A program made the translations under genes and the position numbers. A DNA stretch of 64,000 bases from contig NZ_MBSS01000002.1 in NCBI RefSeq assembly GCF_001695855.1, positions 1-64,000 of the forward strand. Reading direction: 5' to 3'. This DNA is from Ensifer sp. LC163 (lineage in GTDB: Bacteria; Pseudomonadota; Alphaproteobacteria; Rhizobiales; Rhizobiaceae). The stretch's first letter is position 1. Each line of letters begins with the position of its first letter. The notes beneath the pieces were generated by a model. The model made no database searches. It was not told where the DNA came from and saw only the letters and a program-made list of their open reading frames with translations. Positions 52,825-61,635 of this stretch are shown here, piece after piece.

Positions 52825-54003
52825 ATGCGCGTCGCAATCGTTCATTATTGGCTGGTATCGATGCGGGGCGGGGAGAAGGTGATCGAGTCGCTTTGCGATC
52901 TTTATCCCGAGGCCGACATCTTCACGCTGGTCTATGATCAGGGGCGCGTGTCCGACACGATCAAGAAACACAAGGTGACCTCATCGTTCCTGCAACGCAT
53001 TCCCGGCGCCATCGGACACTATCAGTCATTGCTGCCCCTGATGCCCTTCGCGCTGGAGAGCCTCGATCTCAGCGGCTACGACCTGATCATTTCAAGCGAA
53101 TCCGGGCCGGCGAAGGGGATCATCCCGCCGCCGCATGCGGCCCATATCTGCTATTGCCATTCGCCCATGCGTTACCTCTGGGATCACTACCATGCCTATC
53201 GGTCGAGTGCGGGCCTGTTGTCGCGGGTGATGATGCCGGTGCTGGCACCGATGTTGCGGACCTGGGACGTCAACACCAGCATGCGGGTGGACCGCTTTGT
53301 CGCCAATTCCCACCACGTGGCGGCGCGCATCAGCAAATACTACCGCCGTCCGGCCACGGTGATTTACCCGCCTGTCAGCACCGAGGACTTCGCGCCCTCG
53401 ATACAGATCGAGGACTTTTATCTCTGCGCAGGCCAGATCGTCCCCTACAAGCGGATCGACCTGGCCGTCGAGGCTTTCACGAAGATGGGCAGGAACCTCG
53501 TCGTGATCGGCGACGGCAAGGAGCAGGATATAGCCAGGTTGAAGCGCATGGCCGGTCCCACCGTGACCTTCCTGGGGCGAGCGCCCTTTGCGGTGCTGAA
53601 GGAAAAGCTAGCACGCTGCCGCGCCCTGGTTTTTCCCGGAGAGGAGGATTTCGGCATCGTGCCGGTCGAGGCCATGGCGAGCGGCCGCCCGGTCATTGCC
53701 TTTGGCGCCGGGGGTGCGCTTGAGACTGTCGTGCCCAATCTGACGGGGCTGCTTTTCGAACAGCAGAGCGTCGATGCGCTGATCAAGGCGATCTACGCCT
53801 TCGAGGCCCGGGAAGATGCCTTCCGGCCTGATGTCATCAGGGCGCACACGGGACAGTTCAGCGTCCGGAAGTTCAAGGCCGGCATGCAGGCGGTCATCGA
53901 TGACGAGCTTCGCCAGCGCCGGGCGTTGCCGTTCGGTGACGGAAAGCTGGCGATCGGCGGATACCAGATGCGCGAGGCCGAAGGCGCGACGCCGTTGCAT
54001 TGA
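52825..54003 (+). CDS. Glycosyltransferase family 4 (WbaZ-like)
   Basis: A 392-residue GT-B enzyme: MRVAIVHYWLVSMRGGEKVI at the N-terminus and ICYCHSPMRYLWDHYH in the first domain, typical of WbaZ-type mannosyl or related transferases. The GT4 core follows with VPYKRIDLAVEAF and PGEEDFGIVPVEAMASGRPV. The start at 52825 has GGGGGAG immediately upstream; a TTG 18 nt earlier is unlikely. It is divergent from the export operon and followed by a small membrane protein gene on the same strand. It probably adds a sugar to the repeat unit. Confidence 0.88.
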   Translation: MRVAIVHYWLVSMRGGEKVIESLCDLYPEADIFTLVYDQGRVSDTIKKHKVTSSFLQRIPGAIGHYQSLLPLMPFALESLDLSGYDLIISSESGPAKGIIPPPHAAHICYCHSPMRYLWDHYHAYRSSAGLLSRVMMPVLAPMLRTWDVNTSMRVDRFVANSHHVAARISKYYRRPATVIYPPVSTEDFAPSIQIEDFYLCAGQIVPYKRIDLAVEAFTKMGRNLVVIGDGKEQDIARLKRMAGPTVTFLGRAPFAVLKEKLARCRALVFPGEEDFGIVPVEAMASGRPVIAFGAGGALETVVPNLTGLLFEQQSVDALIKAIYAFEAREDAFRPDVIRAHTGQFSVRKFKAGMQAVIDDELRQRRALPFGDGKLAIGGYQMREAEGATPLH

Positions 54004-54114
54004 GCGCGCGGCGCCACGGACTGGTCGCGAGCCTGCGAAAGCGGCGGGTTGTGGTCTTAGAAAAGGATTTGCCGGTGCGCTGCTTTGGCTTGCTGCCGGC
54101 CGGAAGAGGTAGGC

Positions 54115-54327
54115 ATGCGTTTCCTTGTTCGTCGGCTGGGGGCTTTCAATCGGGATGAGTTGCCCGCGTGGCGCGGCGCTCAGCCGACGTCGTTGAAGGT
54201 TCTCCTGTTCGTGCCGCGTCTCGTCGAATTCCTGGTGATGTATGCTGTCGGTTTATGCGCGCTCGCGGCAATCCTGTTGCTGATGGCGATTGGGTGGTTG
54301 ACGGGACTCGACCGCAAGGCAAGCTGA
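54115..54327 (+). CDS. Small single-pass membrane protein (70 aa), unrecognised
   Basis: A 70-residue protein starting MRFLVRRLGAFNRDELPAWR, preceded by GGAAGAGGTAGGC. One long hydrophobic segment (FVPRLVEFLVMYAVGLCALA and the following ILLLMAIGW) forms one or two membrane helices before a short basic tail. It lies 111 nt downstream of the GT4 gene on the same strand and may share its transcript. No family is recognised. The 343 nt that follow contain nothing else I can support. Confidence 0.55.
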   Translation: MRFLVRRLGAFNRDELPAWRGAQPTSLKVLLFVPRLVEFLVMYAVGLCALAAILLLMAIGWLTGLDRKAS

Positions 54328-54670
54328 CGCGCAGGCGGACGAAGCGGAGAGGCTTTGCGGCCGTGCCTTCTCCGGGCCTTTCCCCCATATGAGGCCTTCG
54401 CGCCACACTGGTCCTATGCTCTGGCGATCCTATGTCTACGTTGGCGCAGCTGCGGTTCGGCAGGTGTCCGCCGGCGATTGGTATTCTCCATGATTAGGTG
54501 TTCTCTGGGAGCAACAGTCCGCCGCAAAGTTGCATGCGGGGGGCGTCGCGTCCGACGCGGTGCCTTCGAAATGTCCGATCCGCGTTCAACGGTGGCGTCT
54601 CTGTTGCTCGATTCGTTTCCCAGAAGACCGAGTGCTGTTGATCAATAACGACCCGAAAAGGAGCGAACCT

Positions 54671-55198
54671 ATGAAAAAGAGTCTTGCGCTGACACTTGCC
54701 GCCGCCTCCCTGGCGTTTGCCGGTGCGTGGGCTGTCAATGCTGCCGACCTGCCGACCTACAAGGAAACCTACCGGGAGCCGGACGCGCGCAATGGCGTGA
54801 AGATCGGTTACCTCGATTGCAACATTGCCGGCGGTGCCGGCTATGTCCTGGGTTCGGCCAAGGAAGTCGAGTGCGTCTTCCGTTCGACTGTCGGTGCCGA
54901 GGCTTCCGACCACTATGCCGGCGCGATCCGCAAGCTCGGCGTGGACGTCGGCTTCACCACCCGCAGCCGGTTGATCTGGGCAGTGTTCGCGCCGACTGCC
55001 GGCTACCACAAGGGGTCGCTCAGCGGCATCTACCAGGGTGCGACGGCCGAAGCCACGCTCGGTGCTGGCGTCGGGGCCAACATTCTTGTCGGCGGTACGG
55101 CCGGCGCCATCCATCTGCAGACGGTCAGCGTGACGGGCCAGCTCGGTCTCAATGTCGCCGCCACCGGCACATCGATGACGCTCACCTCGGTGAACTGA
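54671..55198 (+). CDS. DUF992 family secreted protein
   Basis: A 175-residue protein with a cleavable signal peptide (MKKSLALTLAAASLAFAGAW to about residue 25) and the DUF992 pattern: GVKIGYLDCNIAGGAGYVLG, CVFRS, and a glycine-rich C-terminal half (TLGAGVGANILVGGTAGAI). DUF992 proteins are common in Rhizobiales and are of unknown function, probably periplasmic. The start has AAGGAG upstream. It stands alone; a hairpin followed by a T/C-rich stretch lies just after the stop. Confidence 0.85.
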   Translation: MKKSLALTLAAASLAFAGAWAVNAADLPTYKETYREPDARNGVKIGYLDCNIAGGAGYVLGSAKEVECVFRSTVGAEASDHYAGAIRKLGVDVGFTTRSRLIWAVFAPTAGYHKGSLSGIYQGATAEATLGAGVGANILVGGTAGAIHLQTVSVTGQLGLNVAATGTSMTLTSVN

Positions 55199-55206
55199 TT
55201 TTCTAT

Positions 55207-55231
55207 CGGCGCGCGGCTCAGCTGCGCGTCG
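55207..55231 (+). terminator. Probable terminator of the DUF992 gene
   Basis: Arms CGGCGCGC and GCGCGTCG (one G-U pair) around GGCTCAGCT, nine nt after the stop, followed within a few bases by the pyrimidine-rich TGCTTCTCCTGTCTTCTTTG. The U-tail is interrupted, so efficiency is uncertain. Confidence 0.45.
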
Positions 55232-55477
55232 ATGCTTCTCCTGTCTTCTTTGACGTCTTAACTTTCCGGATCGCCGCGCTGCCGCAGTCGAAGCTGAGGG
55301 CTGGGCGATCCTGCCGCGCGACCACGCTTGAGCGTCATTCCCGCAAGGCTGAATTCAGCCCATCTCCTGCACGTTCCGTCCAGCGCCTGTCTGCCAGCGC
55401 GTGTAGCGGGCCCTGCCTTCAACCGAATTTCAGGGGCCGAACTCCGGGCGGGTTTTCTCTCAACCCGCCACGAAATA

Positions 55478-55500
55478 GAAATGCATTTCTTATAATGCAT
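55478..55500 (+). promoter_or_regulatory. Palindrome and -10-like element upstream of the monooxygenase operon
   Basis: A perfect 12-bp palindrome GAAATGCATTTC (55478-55489) is followed by TATAAT (55491-55496) and a second ATGCAT (55495-55500). No good -35 lies 17 nt upstream, which suggests an activator-dependent promoter. The stretch is strikingly AT-rich for this genome and lies about 70 nt before the first monooxygenase ATG. A preceding hairpin (GGCGGGTT / AACCCGCC, 55447-55469) has no T-run. Confidence 0.4.
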
Positions 55501-55567
55501 ATTGTCTATGTGTTTTATAGATTAACGGCGGCCGACAGTGGCGCTAAGACAATCTGGAACACGTGGC

Positions 55568-56563
55568 ATGTCCTATCTTCTCAGCCTTCTCGACAAGAGC
55601 CCGATCGATCCCGGGAGTACCGCGACTGAAGCGCTGCAGGCGACCGCCAGGCTGGCGGCGAAAGCGGAGGAGTGGGGCTATCACCGCTTCTGGTTGGCCG
55701 AGCATCACAACATGACCGGCCTGGCAGGCTCGGCGCCGGAAACGCTGATTGCCTATCTCCTGGCGCGCACGTCCAAGATCCGCGTCGGCTCCGGCGGCGT
55801 CATGTTGCAGCATTACAGCGCCTACAAGGTCGCCGAAACGTTCAACCTCCTGGCGTCGCTTGCGCCGGGACGGGTCGATCTCGGCGTCGGCAAGGCGCCA
55901 GGTGGCTTTCCGCTCGCGACACGGGCGCTGCAGATCGCAGCCGATCCCGAGCGCAAGCCGGGTTTCGCCGAGCAACTGAGCGATCTCAACCACTATCTCG
56001 CACCCGGCAAGACCGAAGCGAGCGCGCTTCTGGCAACGCCATTGCCGGCGCATGCGCCGGAGCGGTTCCTGCTCGGCGCCAGCGTCGAGAGCGCCGAACT
56101 CGCTGCAGCGAAAGGCTGGCAACTTGTCTTTGCCGCACATCTCAACGGCGACCCGGAAAACCTTGAGCGAACCGTCGCAGCCTACGAGCGTGCAACGGGC
56201 GGCGGACGGCCGATCCTGGCGGTCGCGGCGCTGGCGGCGGAAACGGAAGAACATGCCCGCGCGCGTGTCGCCGGCCTTCGCATCTTCAAGGTTTTCCTCG
56301 GCAACGGCCAGAGCGTCAATGTCGGCAGCGAGGAGCAGGCCGCCGAATTCGCGCGCCAGGCCGGCATCAGCGACTACCGGGTCGAGGAAAAGAGCCCGAG
56401 CGTGCTGCACGGGACGCCGCGTCAGGTCCGCCAGCAACTCGATGCGCTTCATCGGCGCTATGGCGTCAAGGAATTCGTGATCGACACGCCGGCCCTTCCT
56501 GCGGCCGAACGCTTCGCGTCGATCGAACTCATCGCAAGAGAGCGGCTCTCGCTCGTCGCCTGA
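55568..56563 (+). CDS. Luciferase-like flavin-dependent monooxygenase (MsnO8 type)
   Basis: A 331-residue LLM oxidoreductase of the single-component-like MsnO8 group: [20 protein letters not shown] at the start, [20 protein letters not shown], and [19 protein letters not shown]. It uses reduced FMN and oxygen, but the substrate cannot be read. The start at 55568 places the conserved SLLDKSPI near the N-terminus, as in relatives; a GTG ten codons earlier is possible. It heads an operon with a second monooxygenase, a deacetylase, an acetyltransferase and an amino-acid ABC importer. Confidence 0.82.
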   Translation: MSYLLSLLDKSPIDPGSTATEALQATARLAAKAEEWGYHRFWLAEHHNMTGLAGSAPETLIAYLLARTSKIRVGSGGVMLQHYSAYKVAETFNLLASLAPGRVDLGVGKAPGGFPLATRALQIAADPERKPGFAEQLSDLNHYLAPGKTEASALLATPLPAHAPERFLLGASVESAELAAAKGWQLVFAAHLNGDPENLERTVAAYERATGGGRPILAVAALAAETEEHARARVAGLRIFKVFLGNGQSVNVGSEEQAAEFARQAGISDYRVEEKSPSVLHGTPRQVRQQLDALHRRYGVKEFVIDTPALPAAERFASIELIARERLSLVA

Positions 56564-56586
56564 ACATCCCGAAAAGGATCTCGCCC

Positions 56587-57951
56587 ATGACCAGAACGCC
56601 CACGGCCAGAAAGAACGTCACCTTCGGTATCATGCTGCAGGGCCCCGGCGGCCACATGAATGCCTGGAAGCATCCGAGTGGGCCCGCAGACGCCAGCGTC
56701 AATTTCGACTTCTTCGTCGACACAGCGCGCAAGGCCGAGGCGGCCGGCATCGCCTTCGCCTTCGTTGCCGACGGCCTCTACATCAACGAACAGTCGATCC
56801 CGCATTTTCTCAATCGCTTCGAGCCGCTGACCATTCTCTCCGCGCTTGCCGCGTCCACCTCGAAGATCGGGCTCGTCGGCACCGTTTCGACCTCCTACAG
56901 CGACCCTTTCACCATCGCCCGCCAGTTTGCCTCGCTCGACTTGATCAGCGGCGGGCGCGCCGGCTGGAATGCGGTGACGTCGCCGCTGGAGGGCTCCGGC
57001 CGCAACTATGGGCGCGAGCATCCGGAACATGAGCTGCGCTACGAGATCGCCGACGAATATCTGGATGCGGCCAAGGGCCTCTGGGATTCCTGGGACGACG
57101 ACGCCTTTGTCCGCGACCGCGAGACGGGCGTCTATGCCGACAAGGCCAAGCTGCGCCGGTTGAACCACAAGGGCCGCTTCTTCCGCATCGAAGGGCCGCT
57201 CAACATCAGCCGGTCGCGCCAGGGGCAGCCGGTGGTTTTCCAGGCGGGGGCTTCCGATTCAGGCATCCGTCTCGCCGGCAAACATGCCGATGCCGTCTTC
57301 ACCAATGGCGGCCCGATCGAAGATGCTCAGGGCTTCTACAAGCTGATCAAGCAGAGCGCGATCGCGCAGGGGCGAAGGGCGACCGATGTCGGTCTCTTCC
57401 CGGGTATCGCCCCGATCGTCGGCTCGACCGTCGAGGAGGCGGAAGCCAAGTACCAGGCGATCCGGGCGCTGGTCACTGTCGAGGAAGCGCTGCTTTACCT
57501 CGGCCGGTTCTTCGATCACCACGATTTCAGCGCCTATCCGCTGGATGAAGCTTTCCCCGATATCGGCGATATCGGCAAGAACAGCTTTCGCGCGACGACA
57601 GACCGCATCAAGAAGACGGCACGCGAGACGGGCCAGACCTTGCGCGAGATCGCGCTTGATGTCGCCACGCCGCGAACCGCCTTCATCGGCACTGCGGAGC
57701 ACATCGCCGACGAGATCATCCGATGGGTCGATACCGATGCCGCAGACGGCTTCATCCTCGGCTTCCCGGTCATTGCCGAAGGCCTGCAGGACTTTGCCGC
57801 CCACGTGCTGCCGATCCTCGAACAGCGCGGCTATTTCCACCCGGATCTGAAGGGCGAGACGCTGCGCGACCATCTCGGGCTGCCTTACCGCCAGTCTCGC
57901 TACGCAGTGCCGACGGAAGAAATCGAGCAGGGAAGGGCCGTCGGCGCTTGA
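56587..57951 (+). CDS. NtaA/SnaA/DszA-family FMN-dependent monooxygenase
   Basis: A 454-residue monooxygenase with the family's [18 protein letters not shown] near the N-terminus, [34 protein letters not shown] and FGPD-like C-terminal strand variants ([20 protein letters not shown]). Members oxidise nitrilotriacetate, dibenzothiophene sulfone or thioethers. Related enzymes in the Bacillus yxe and ytm operons (YxeK, for example) cleave the C-S bond of N-acetylated S-substituted cysteines. The acetyltransferase, M20 deacetylase and amino-acid importer that follow make the same role likely here. It starts 23 nt after the first monooxygenase, with AAAGGA upstream. Confidence 0.87.
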   Translation: MTRTPTARKNVTFGIMLQGPGGHMNAWKHPSGPADASVNFDFFVDTARKAEAAGIAFAFVADGLYINEQSIPHFLNRFEPLTILSALAASTSKIGLVGTVSTSYSDPFTIARQFASLDLISGGRAGWNAVTSPLEGSGRNYGREHPEHELRYEIADEYLDAAKGLWDSWDDDAFVRDRETGVYADKAKLRRLNHKGRFFRIEGPLNISRSRQGQPVVFQAGASDSGIRLAGKHADAVFTNGGPIEDAQGFYKLIKQSAIAQGRRATDVGLFPGIAPIVGSTVEEAEAKYQAIRALVTVEEALLYLGRFFDHHDFSAYPLDEAFPDIGDIGKNSFRATTDRIKKTARETGQTLREIALDVATPRTAFIGTAEHIADEIIRWVDTDAADGFILGFPVIAEGLQDFAAHVLPILEQRGYFHPDLKGETLRDHLGLPYRQSRYAVPTEEIEQGRAVGA

Positions 57952-57970
57952 GGCGCCGACGGGGCCGCCC

Positions 57971-59158
57971 ATGAACATGATCGTCAAGGATACTCAGGCG
58001 GCGGATCCGGTCGAGCGAGGCATCGGCGCCTATCTCGATGAGATCATCGCCCTGCGCCGTGACTTCCACCGACATCCGGAGCTTGCGTTTCACGAACACC
58101 GGACCAGCGAAATCGTCGCCAGTCGGCTCTCTTCGTGGGGCTATGAGGTGACGACCGGAATTGCCGGGACGGGCGTCGTCGCCACCTTGAGCCGGGGCAA
58201 AGGCGCACGCAGCATCGGCATTCGCGCCGACATGGATGCCTTGCCGATCGAGGAGGCAACCGGGCTTGCCCATGCCAGCCTCAATCGCGGCGTCATGCAT
58301 GCCTGCGGGCACGATGGCCATACGGCAATCCTGCTTGCCGCCGCCCGTTACCTCGCTGAGGCGGGCCGCTTCGAGGGAACCGTGCGGTTGATCTTCCAGC
58401 CTGCCGAGGAGATCGGTGCCGGCGCGCGCAAGATGCTTTCGGAAGGGCTGTTTAAGCGCTTTCCCGTCGATGCCGTGTTCGGCCTGCACAATTGGCCGGG
58501 CGTGCCGGCCGGGCAATTCGGCTTCGTCACTGGAGCGGCCATGGCTTCGGTCGATCAGTGCAATATCAGGATTGTCGGCAAGGGTGGCCATGGGGCGGAA
58601 CCGCAACTGACCGTCGATCCGGTGCTGGCAACCGCGTCGCTGATCACGGCCCTGCAAAGCGTGGTCTCGCGCAACGTCGATCCACAGGAAATGGCAGTGG
58701 TCACTGTCGGCTCGATCCATGGCGGTTCGGCTTCCAACGTCATTCCCGAAAGCGTGGCGCTGAAGCTGACCATGCGGGCCTTCAACGAGACCACGCGCGG
58801 GCTTTTGGGTGAGCGCGTTCCGGCGCTGGCGCGCGCGCAGGCGGACAGCTTCGGCGCGGTTGCGGAGGTGGATTACCGCCGTGGGTTCCCGGCGCTGATC
58901 AATCACCGCGCCGAGACGGAGCTTGCCCGCAGCGTTGCGCTTGAAGCCTTCGGCCCCGGCCAGGTCGTAAGCGACTTCAAGCCGCGCACGGCAAGCGAGG
59001 ACTTCGCCTTCATGCTGGAGGAGAAGGCCGGCAGCTATCTCTTCGTCGGCAATGGCGACAGCGCGCCGCTCCACAGCGCCAACTACGACTTCAACGACGC
59101 AATCATCGCGCCTGCCGCCCGCTATTGGGTGCGGTTGGCCGAAACCTTCCTCGCATGA
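57971..59158 (+). CDS. M20-family amidohydrolase / N-acyl-amino-acid deacetylase
   Basis: A 395-residue M20D peptidase (hippurate hydrolase / N-acetylamino acid deacetylase type). Metal ligands are visible in RADMDALPI, HACGHDGHTA, PAEE and GLHNWPG. The catalytic domain is interrupted by the dimerisation insert near residues 185-295 (GGHGAEPQLTVDPVLATASL). In S-substituted cysteine salvage such an enzyme (YxeP-like) removes the N-acetyl group to free cysteine. It follows the second monooxygenase by 19 nt and precedes the acetyltransferase gene by 25 nt. Confidence 0.87.
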   Translation: MNMIVKDTQAADPVERGIGAYLDEIIALRRDFHRHPELAFHEHRTSEIVASRLSSWGYEVTTGIAGTGVVATLSRGKGARSIGIRADMDALPIEEATGLAHASLNRGVMHACGHDGHTAILLAAARYLAEAGRFEGTVRLIFQPAEEIGAGARKMLSEGLFKRFPVDAVFGLHNWPGVPAGQFGFVTGAAMASVDQCNIRIVGKGGHGAEPQLTVDPVLATASLITALQSVVSRNVDPQEMAVVTVGSIHGGSASNVIPESVALKLTMRAFNETTRGLLGERVPALARAQADSFGAVAEVDYRRGFPALINHRAETELARSVALEAFGPGQVVSDFKPRTASEDFAFMLEEKAGSYLFVGNGDSAPLHSANYDFNDAIIAPAARYWVRLAETFLA

Positions 59159-59183
59159 TGACGACAACGGGATTGGCGAAACC

Positions 59184-59735
59184 ATGAGCGATACGTTCTT
59201 CTACACCAGCCCTCTCGATCCGCGCGCCAAGCCGCTGATCGACGAACTGATCGTCGAATATGACAGCCGTTACGGCACCTACTTCAGCGACGAGGGCGCT
59301 GCGGCGGAACTCAACCGCTATCCGCCGGAGGCTTTCGCGCCGCCGCATGGCAATTTCGTGCTGCTGATCCGCAACGGCGAAACGATCGGTGGCGGCGCCT
59401 TCAAGCACTACGACGACCGCACTGCGGAGTTCAAACGCATCTGGACTCGCTCCGACCTTCGTCGCCAGGGGCTGGCGCGCAAGGTTCTGCTCGAACTTGA
59501 AGCGCAAGCCGCACGCCAAGGCTATTCCCGCATCTATCTCACGACCGGTTTCCGGCAGCCGGAGGCTGTCGGCCTTTATCTCGTCAACGGCTACACCGCA
59601 TTGTTCGATGTCGACGCCGATCCGGAGGTCTACAAGACGCTGCCGTTCGAGAAGGACATCACCCATCTCGTCGCGTCGCTCGCCCTTCTCGGCGAACCGC
59701 GCCCATCGCATCCGCAGGCAGCCAATCACGTGTAG
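59184..59735 (+). CDS. GNAT-family N-acetyltransferase
   Basis: A 183-residue GNAT protein: the acetyl-CoA-binding motif A reads RRQGLARKVLLELEAQA, and the preceding strand reads FKRIWTRSD. The start at 59184 fits the domain; a longer frame upstream shadows the deacetylase gene. An acetyltransferase next to a deacetylase, monooxygenases and an amino-acid importer matches the SnaB/YxeL role, N-acetylating an S-modified cysteine so that the monooxygenase can act on it. This is inferred from context. Confidence 0.83.
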   Translation: MSDTFFYTSPLDPRAKPLIDELIVEYDSRYGTYFSDEGAAAELNRYPPEAFAPPHGNFVLLIRNGETIGGGAFKHYDDRTAEFKRIWTRSDLRRQGLARKVLLELEAQAARQGYSRIYLTTGFRQPEAVGLYLVNGYTALFDVDADPEVYKTLPFEKDITHLVASLALLGEPRPSHPQAANHV

Positions 59736-59782
59736 CGCCGGCATTCGACCGGCACACAAACCACTTCCAGAGAGGATGCATC

Positions 59783-61558
59783 ATGGCCATTCTGACCGAT
59801 TATGCCGGCGTTGCCGATGCGGGGCGAAAGAGCGAACCCAATCCGGGTTATGCGCATTACCGCGTCGTGCCGGCCCGCCATCCCGGCCGCGCGCTCGGCA
59901 CGCTGTTTGCAGCACTCGTCATTGCCGGCGTGCTTTATTCGGTGCTGACCAATCCACGCTGGGGTTGGCCGGTCTTTGCCGAGTGGTTCTTTGCCGAGCC
60001 GGTGCTCGCAGGCCTCGGGCGGACATTGCTGCTGACGGCGCTCGCCACGGTTTCCGGTTCGCTGTTGGGAACGGCGCTGGCGCTCGCCCGGGTTTCGAAG
60101 TCGCCGCTGCTCGGCGGCCTGTCCTTCGGCTACATCTGGCTGCTGCGGTCCATTCCGCTGATCGTGCTGCTGCTTGTGCTGAACAATCTCGGTTATCTCT
60201 ACGAGACGATCTCGGTCGGCATTCCCTTTACCGGCACCACGTTCTTCAACTACCCGACCACCCAGCTGCTGACGCCGTTTGCCGCAGCGTTTCTCGGGCT
60301 CACGCTCAATCAGTCGGCCTTCTTTGCCGAGATCGTGCGTGGCGGCATTCTCTCCGTCGATCACGGGCAACATGAGGCCGCTGCCGCACTTGGCCTTCCC
60401 CGTCACCGCCAGGCGTTCCGGATCGTGCTGCCGCAGGCGATGCGCTCGATCCTGCCGACGGGCTTCAACGAAATCATCGGTCTCGCAAAGAGCACGTCCA
60501 TGGTCTACGTGCTGGCGCTGCCCGAACTCTTCTACACCGTTCAGGTCATCTATCGCCGCAATCTCGAAGTCATTCCGCTCTTGATGGTTGCGACCGTCTG
60601 GTATCTGGTGATCATGACCGGGTTGTCGATCGCCCAGCACTATATCGAGCGCCATTTTTCCAAGGGTGCCGTTCGTAATCCGGTTCCGCTGCCGTTCCAG
60701 GCGTTTTTCTCGCGGTTTCGACGTCCGCTGGCCGAGGTTGCGAGCAGTGGCGTTGCCGCCCGCAAGGCCGGCTTTCAGGACGCCGCTGCGTTCCGCGCCG
60801 GCGGCGCCGTTCGCATCCACGGAATCTCCAAAAGTTTTGGCCCGCTGAAAGTGCTTGATGGCGTCGAGCTGAGCCTTCCCGCCGGCAGCGTTACGGCGAT
60901 CCTCGGGCCGTCCGGTTCCGGTAAATCGACATTGCTGCGCGCCATCAACCATCTGGAGCGGGTCGACGACGGCTTCATCTCGATCGACGGCGATCTCGTC
61001 GGCTACAGCCAGAAGGGCAACACGCTCTATGAACTGAAGGAGAAGGATGTTTTGAAGCGCCGCGCCGATATCGGCATGGTGTTCCAGAATTTCAATCTCT
61101 TCCCGCATCTGACGGTGCTGGAAAACCTTGTCGAAGCGCCGATACAGGTGCGCGGCCTGAAGCGCGACGACGCGGTCCGGCTGGCGCAGGAGCTGCTGGC
61201 GCGGGTCGGCCTCAGCGACAAGATCAACGCCTATCCCCGACAACTCTCCGGCGGCCAGCAGCAGCGCGTGGCGATCGCCCGGGCTCTCGCCCTCAGGCCG
61301 AAGGTCCTGCTCTTCGACGAACCGACCTCGGCCCTCGATCCGGAACTGGTCGGCGAAGTGCTTGATGTCATCAAGGAACTGGCGCGCACCGGCACGACGC
61401 TCTTGATCGTCACTCACGAGATCGGTTTTGCCCGCGAGGTTGCCGACACCGTGGTCTTTATGGAGGCCGGGCGGATTCTCGAGGCCGGGCCGCCCTCCCG
61501 CATCTTCTCCGCCGCGGAACATCCGCGCACCCGCGAATTCCTCGCCAAGGTTCTCTGA
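59783..61558 (+). CDS. Amino-acid ABC transporter, permease fused to ATPase
   Basis: A 591-residue fusion. The N-terminal half is a polar-amino-acid permease of the HisM/GlnP family (about five membrane segments; EAAAALGLPRHRQAFRIVLP as the coupling EAA loop). From residue 340 it is an ABC ATPase: Walker A GPSGSGKST, Q-loop MVFQNFNLFPH, signature LSGGQQQRVAIARAL, and Walker B LLFDEPTSALDPE. Permease and ATPase are usually separate proteins in this family. Its binding protein gene is 77 nt downstream. With a complete permease and ATPase in one chain, a homodimer would form a whole transporter. Confidence 0.92.
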   Translation: MAILTDYAGVADAGRKSEPNPGYAHYRVVPARHPGRALGTLFAALVIAGVLYSVLTNPRWGWPVFAEWFFAEPVLAGLGRTLLLTALATVSGSLLGTALALARVSKSPLLGGLSFGYIWLLRSIPLIVLLLVLNNLGYLYETISVGIPFTGTTFFNYPTTQLLTPFAAAFLGLTLNQSAFFAEIVRGGILSVDHGQHEAAAALGLPRHRQAFRIVLPQAMRSILPTGFNEIIGLAKSTSMVYVLALPELFYTVQVIYRRNLEVIPLLMVATVWYLVIMTGLSIAQHYIERHFSKGAVRNPVPLPFQAFFSRFRRPLAEVASSGVAARKAGFQDAAAFRAGGAVRIHGISKSFGPLKVLDGVELSLPAGSVTAILGPSGSGKSTLLRAINHLERVDDGFISIDGDLVGYSQKGNTLYELKEKDVLKRRADIGMVFQNFNLFPHLTVLENLVEAPIQVRGLKRDDAVRLAQELLARVGLSDKINAYPRQLSGGQQQRVAIARALALRPKVLLFDEPTSALDPELVGEVLDVIKELARTGTTLLIVTHEIGFAREVADTVVFMEAGRILEAGPPSRIFSAAEHPRTREFLAKVL

Positions 61559-61635
61559 AAATTCCGGCCACGCACGGGCACGCTGAATCGAACCGACACA
61601 ATCTGCAACCCAAAGATGAAATGGAGTCAAAACAC

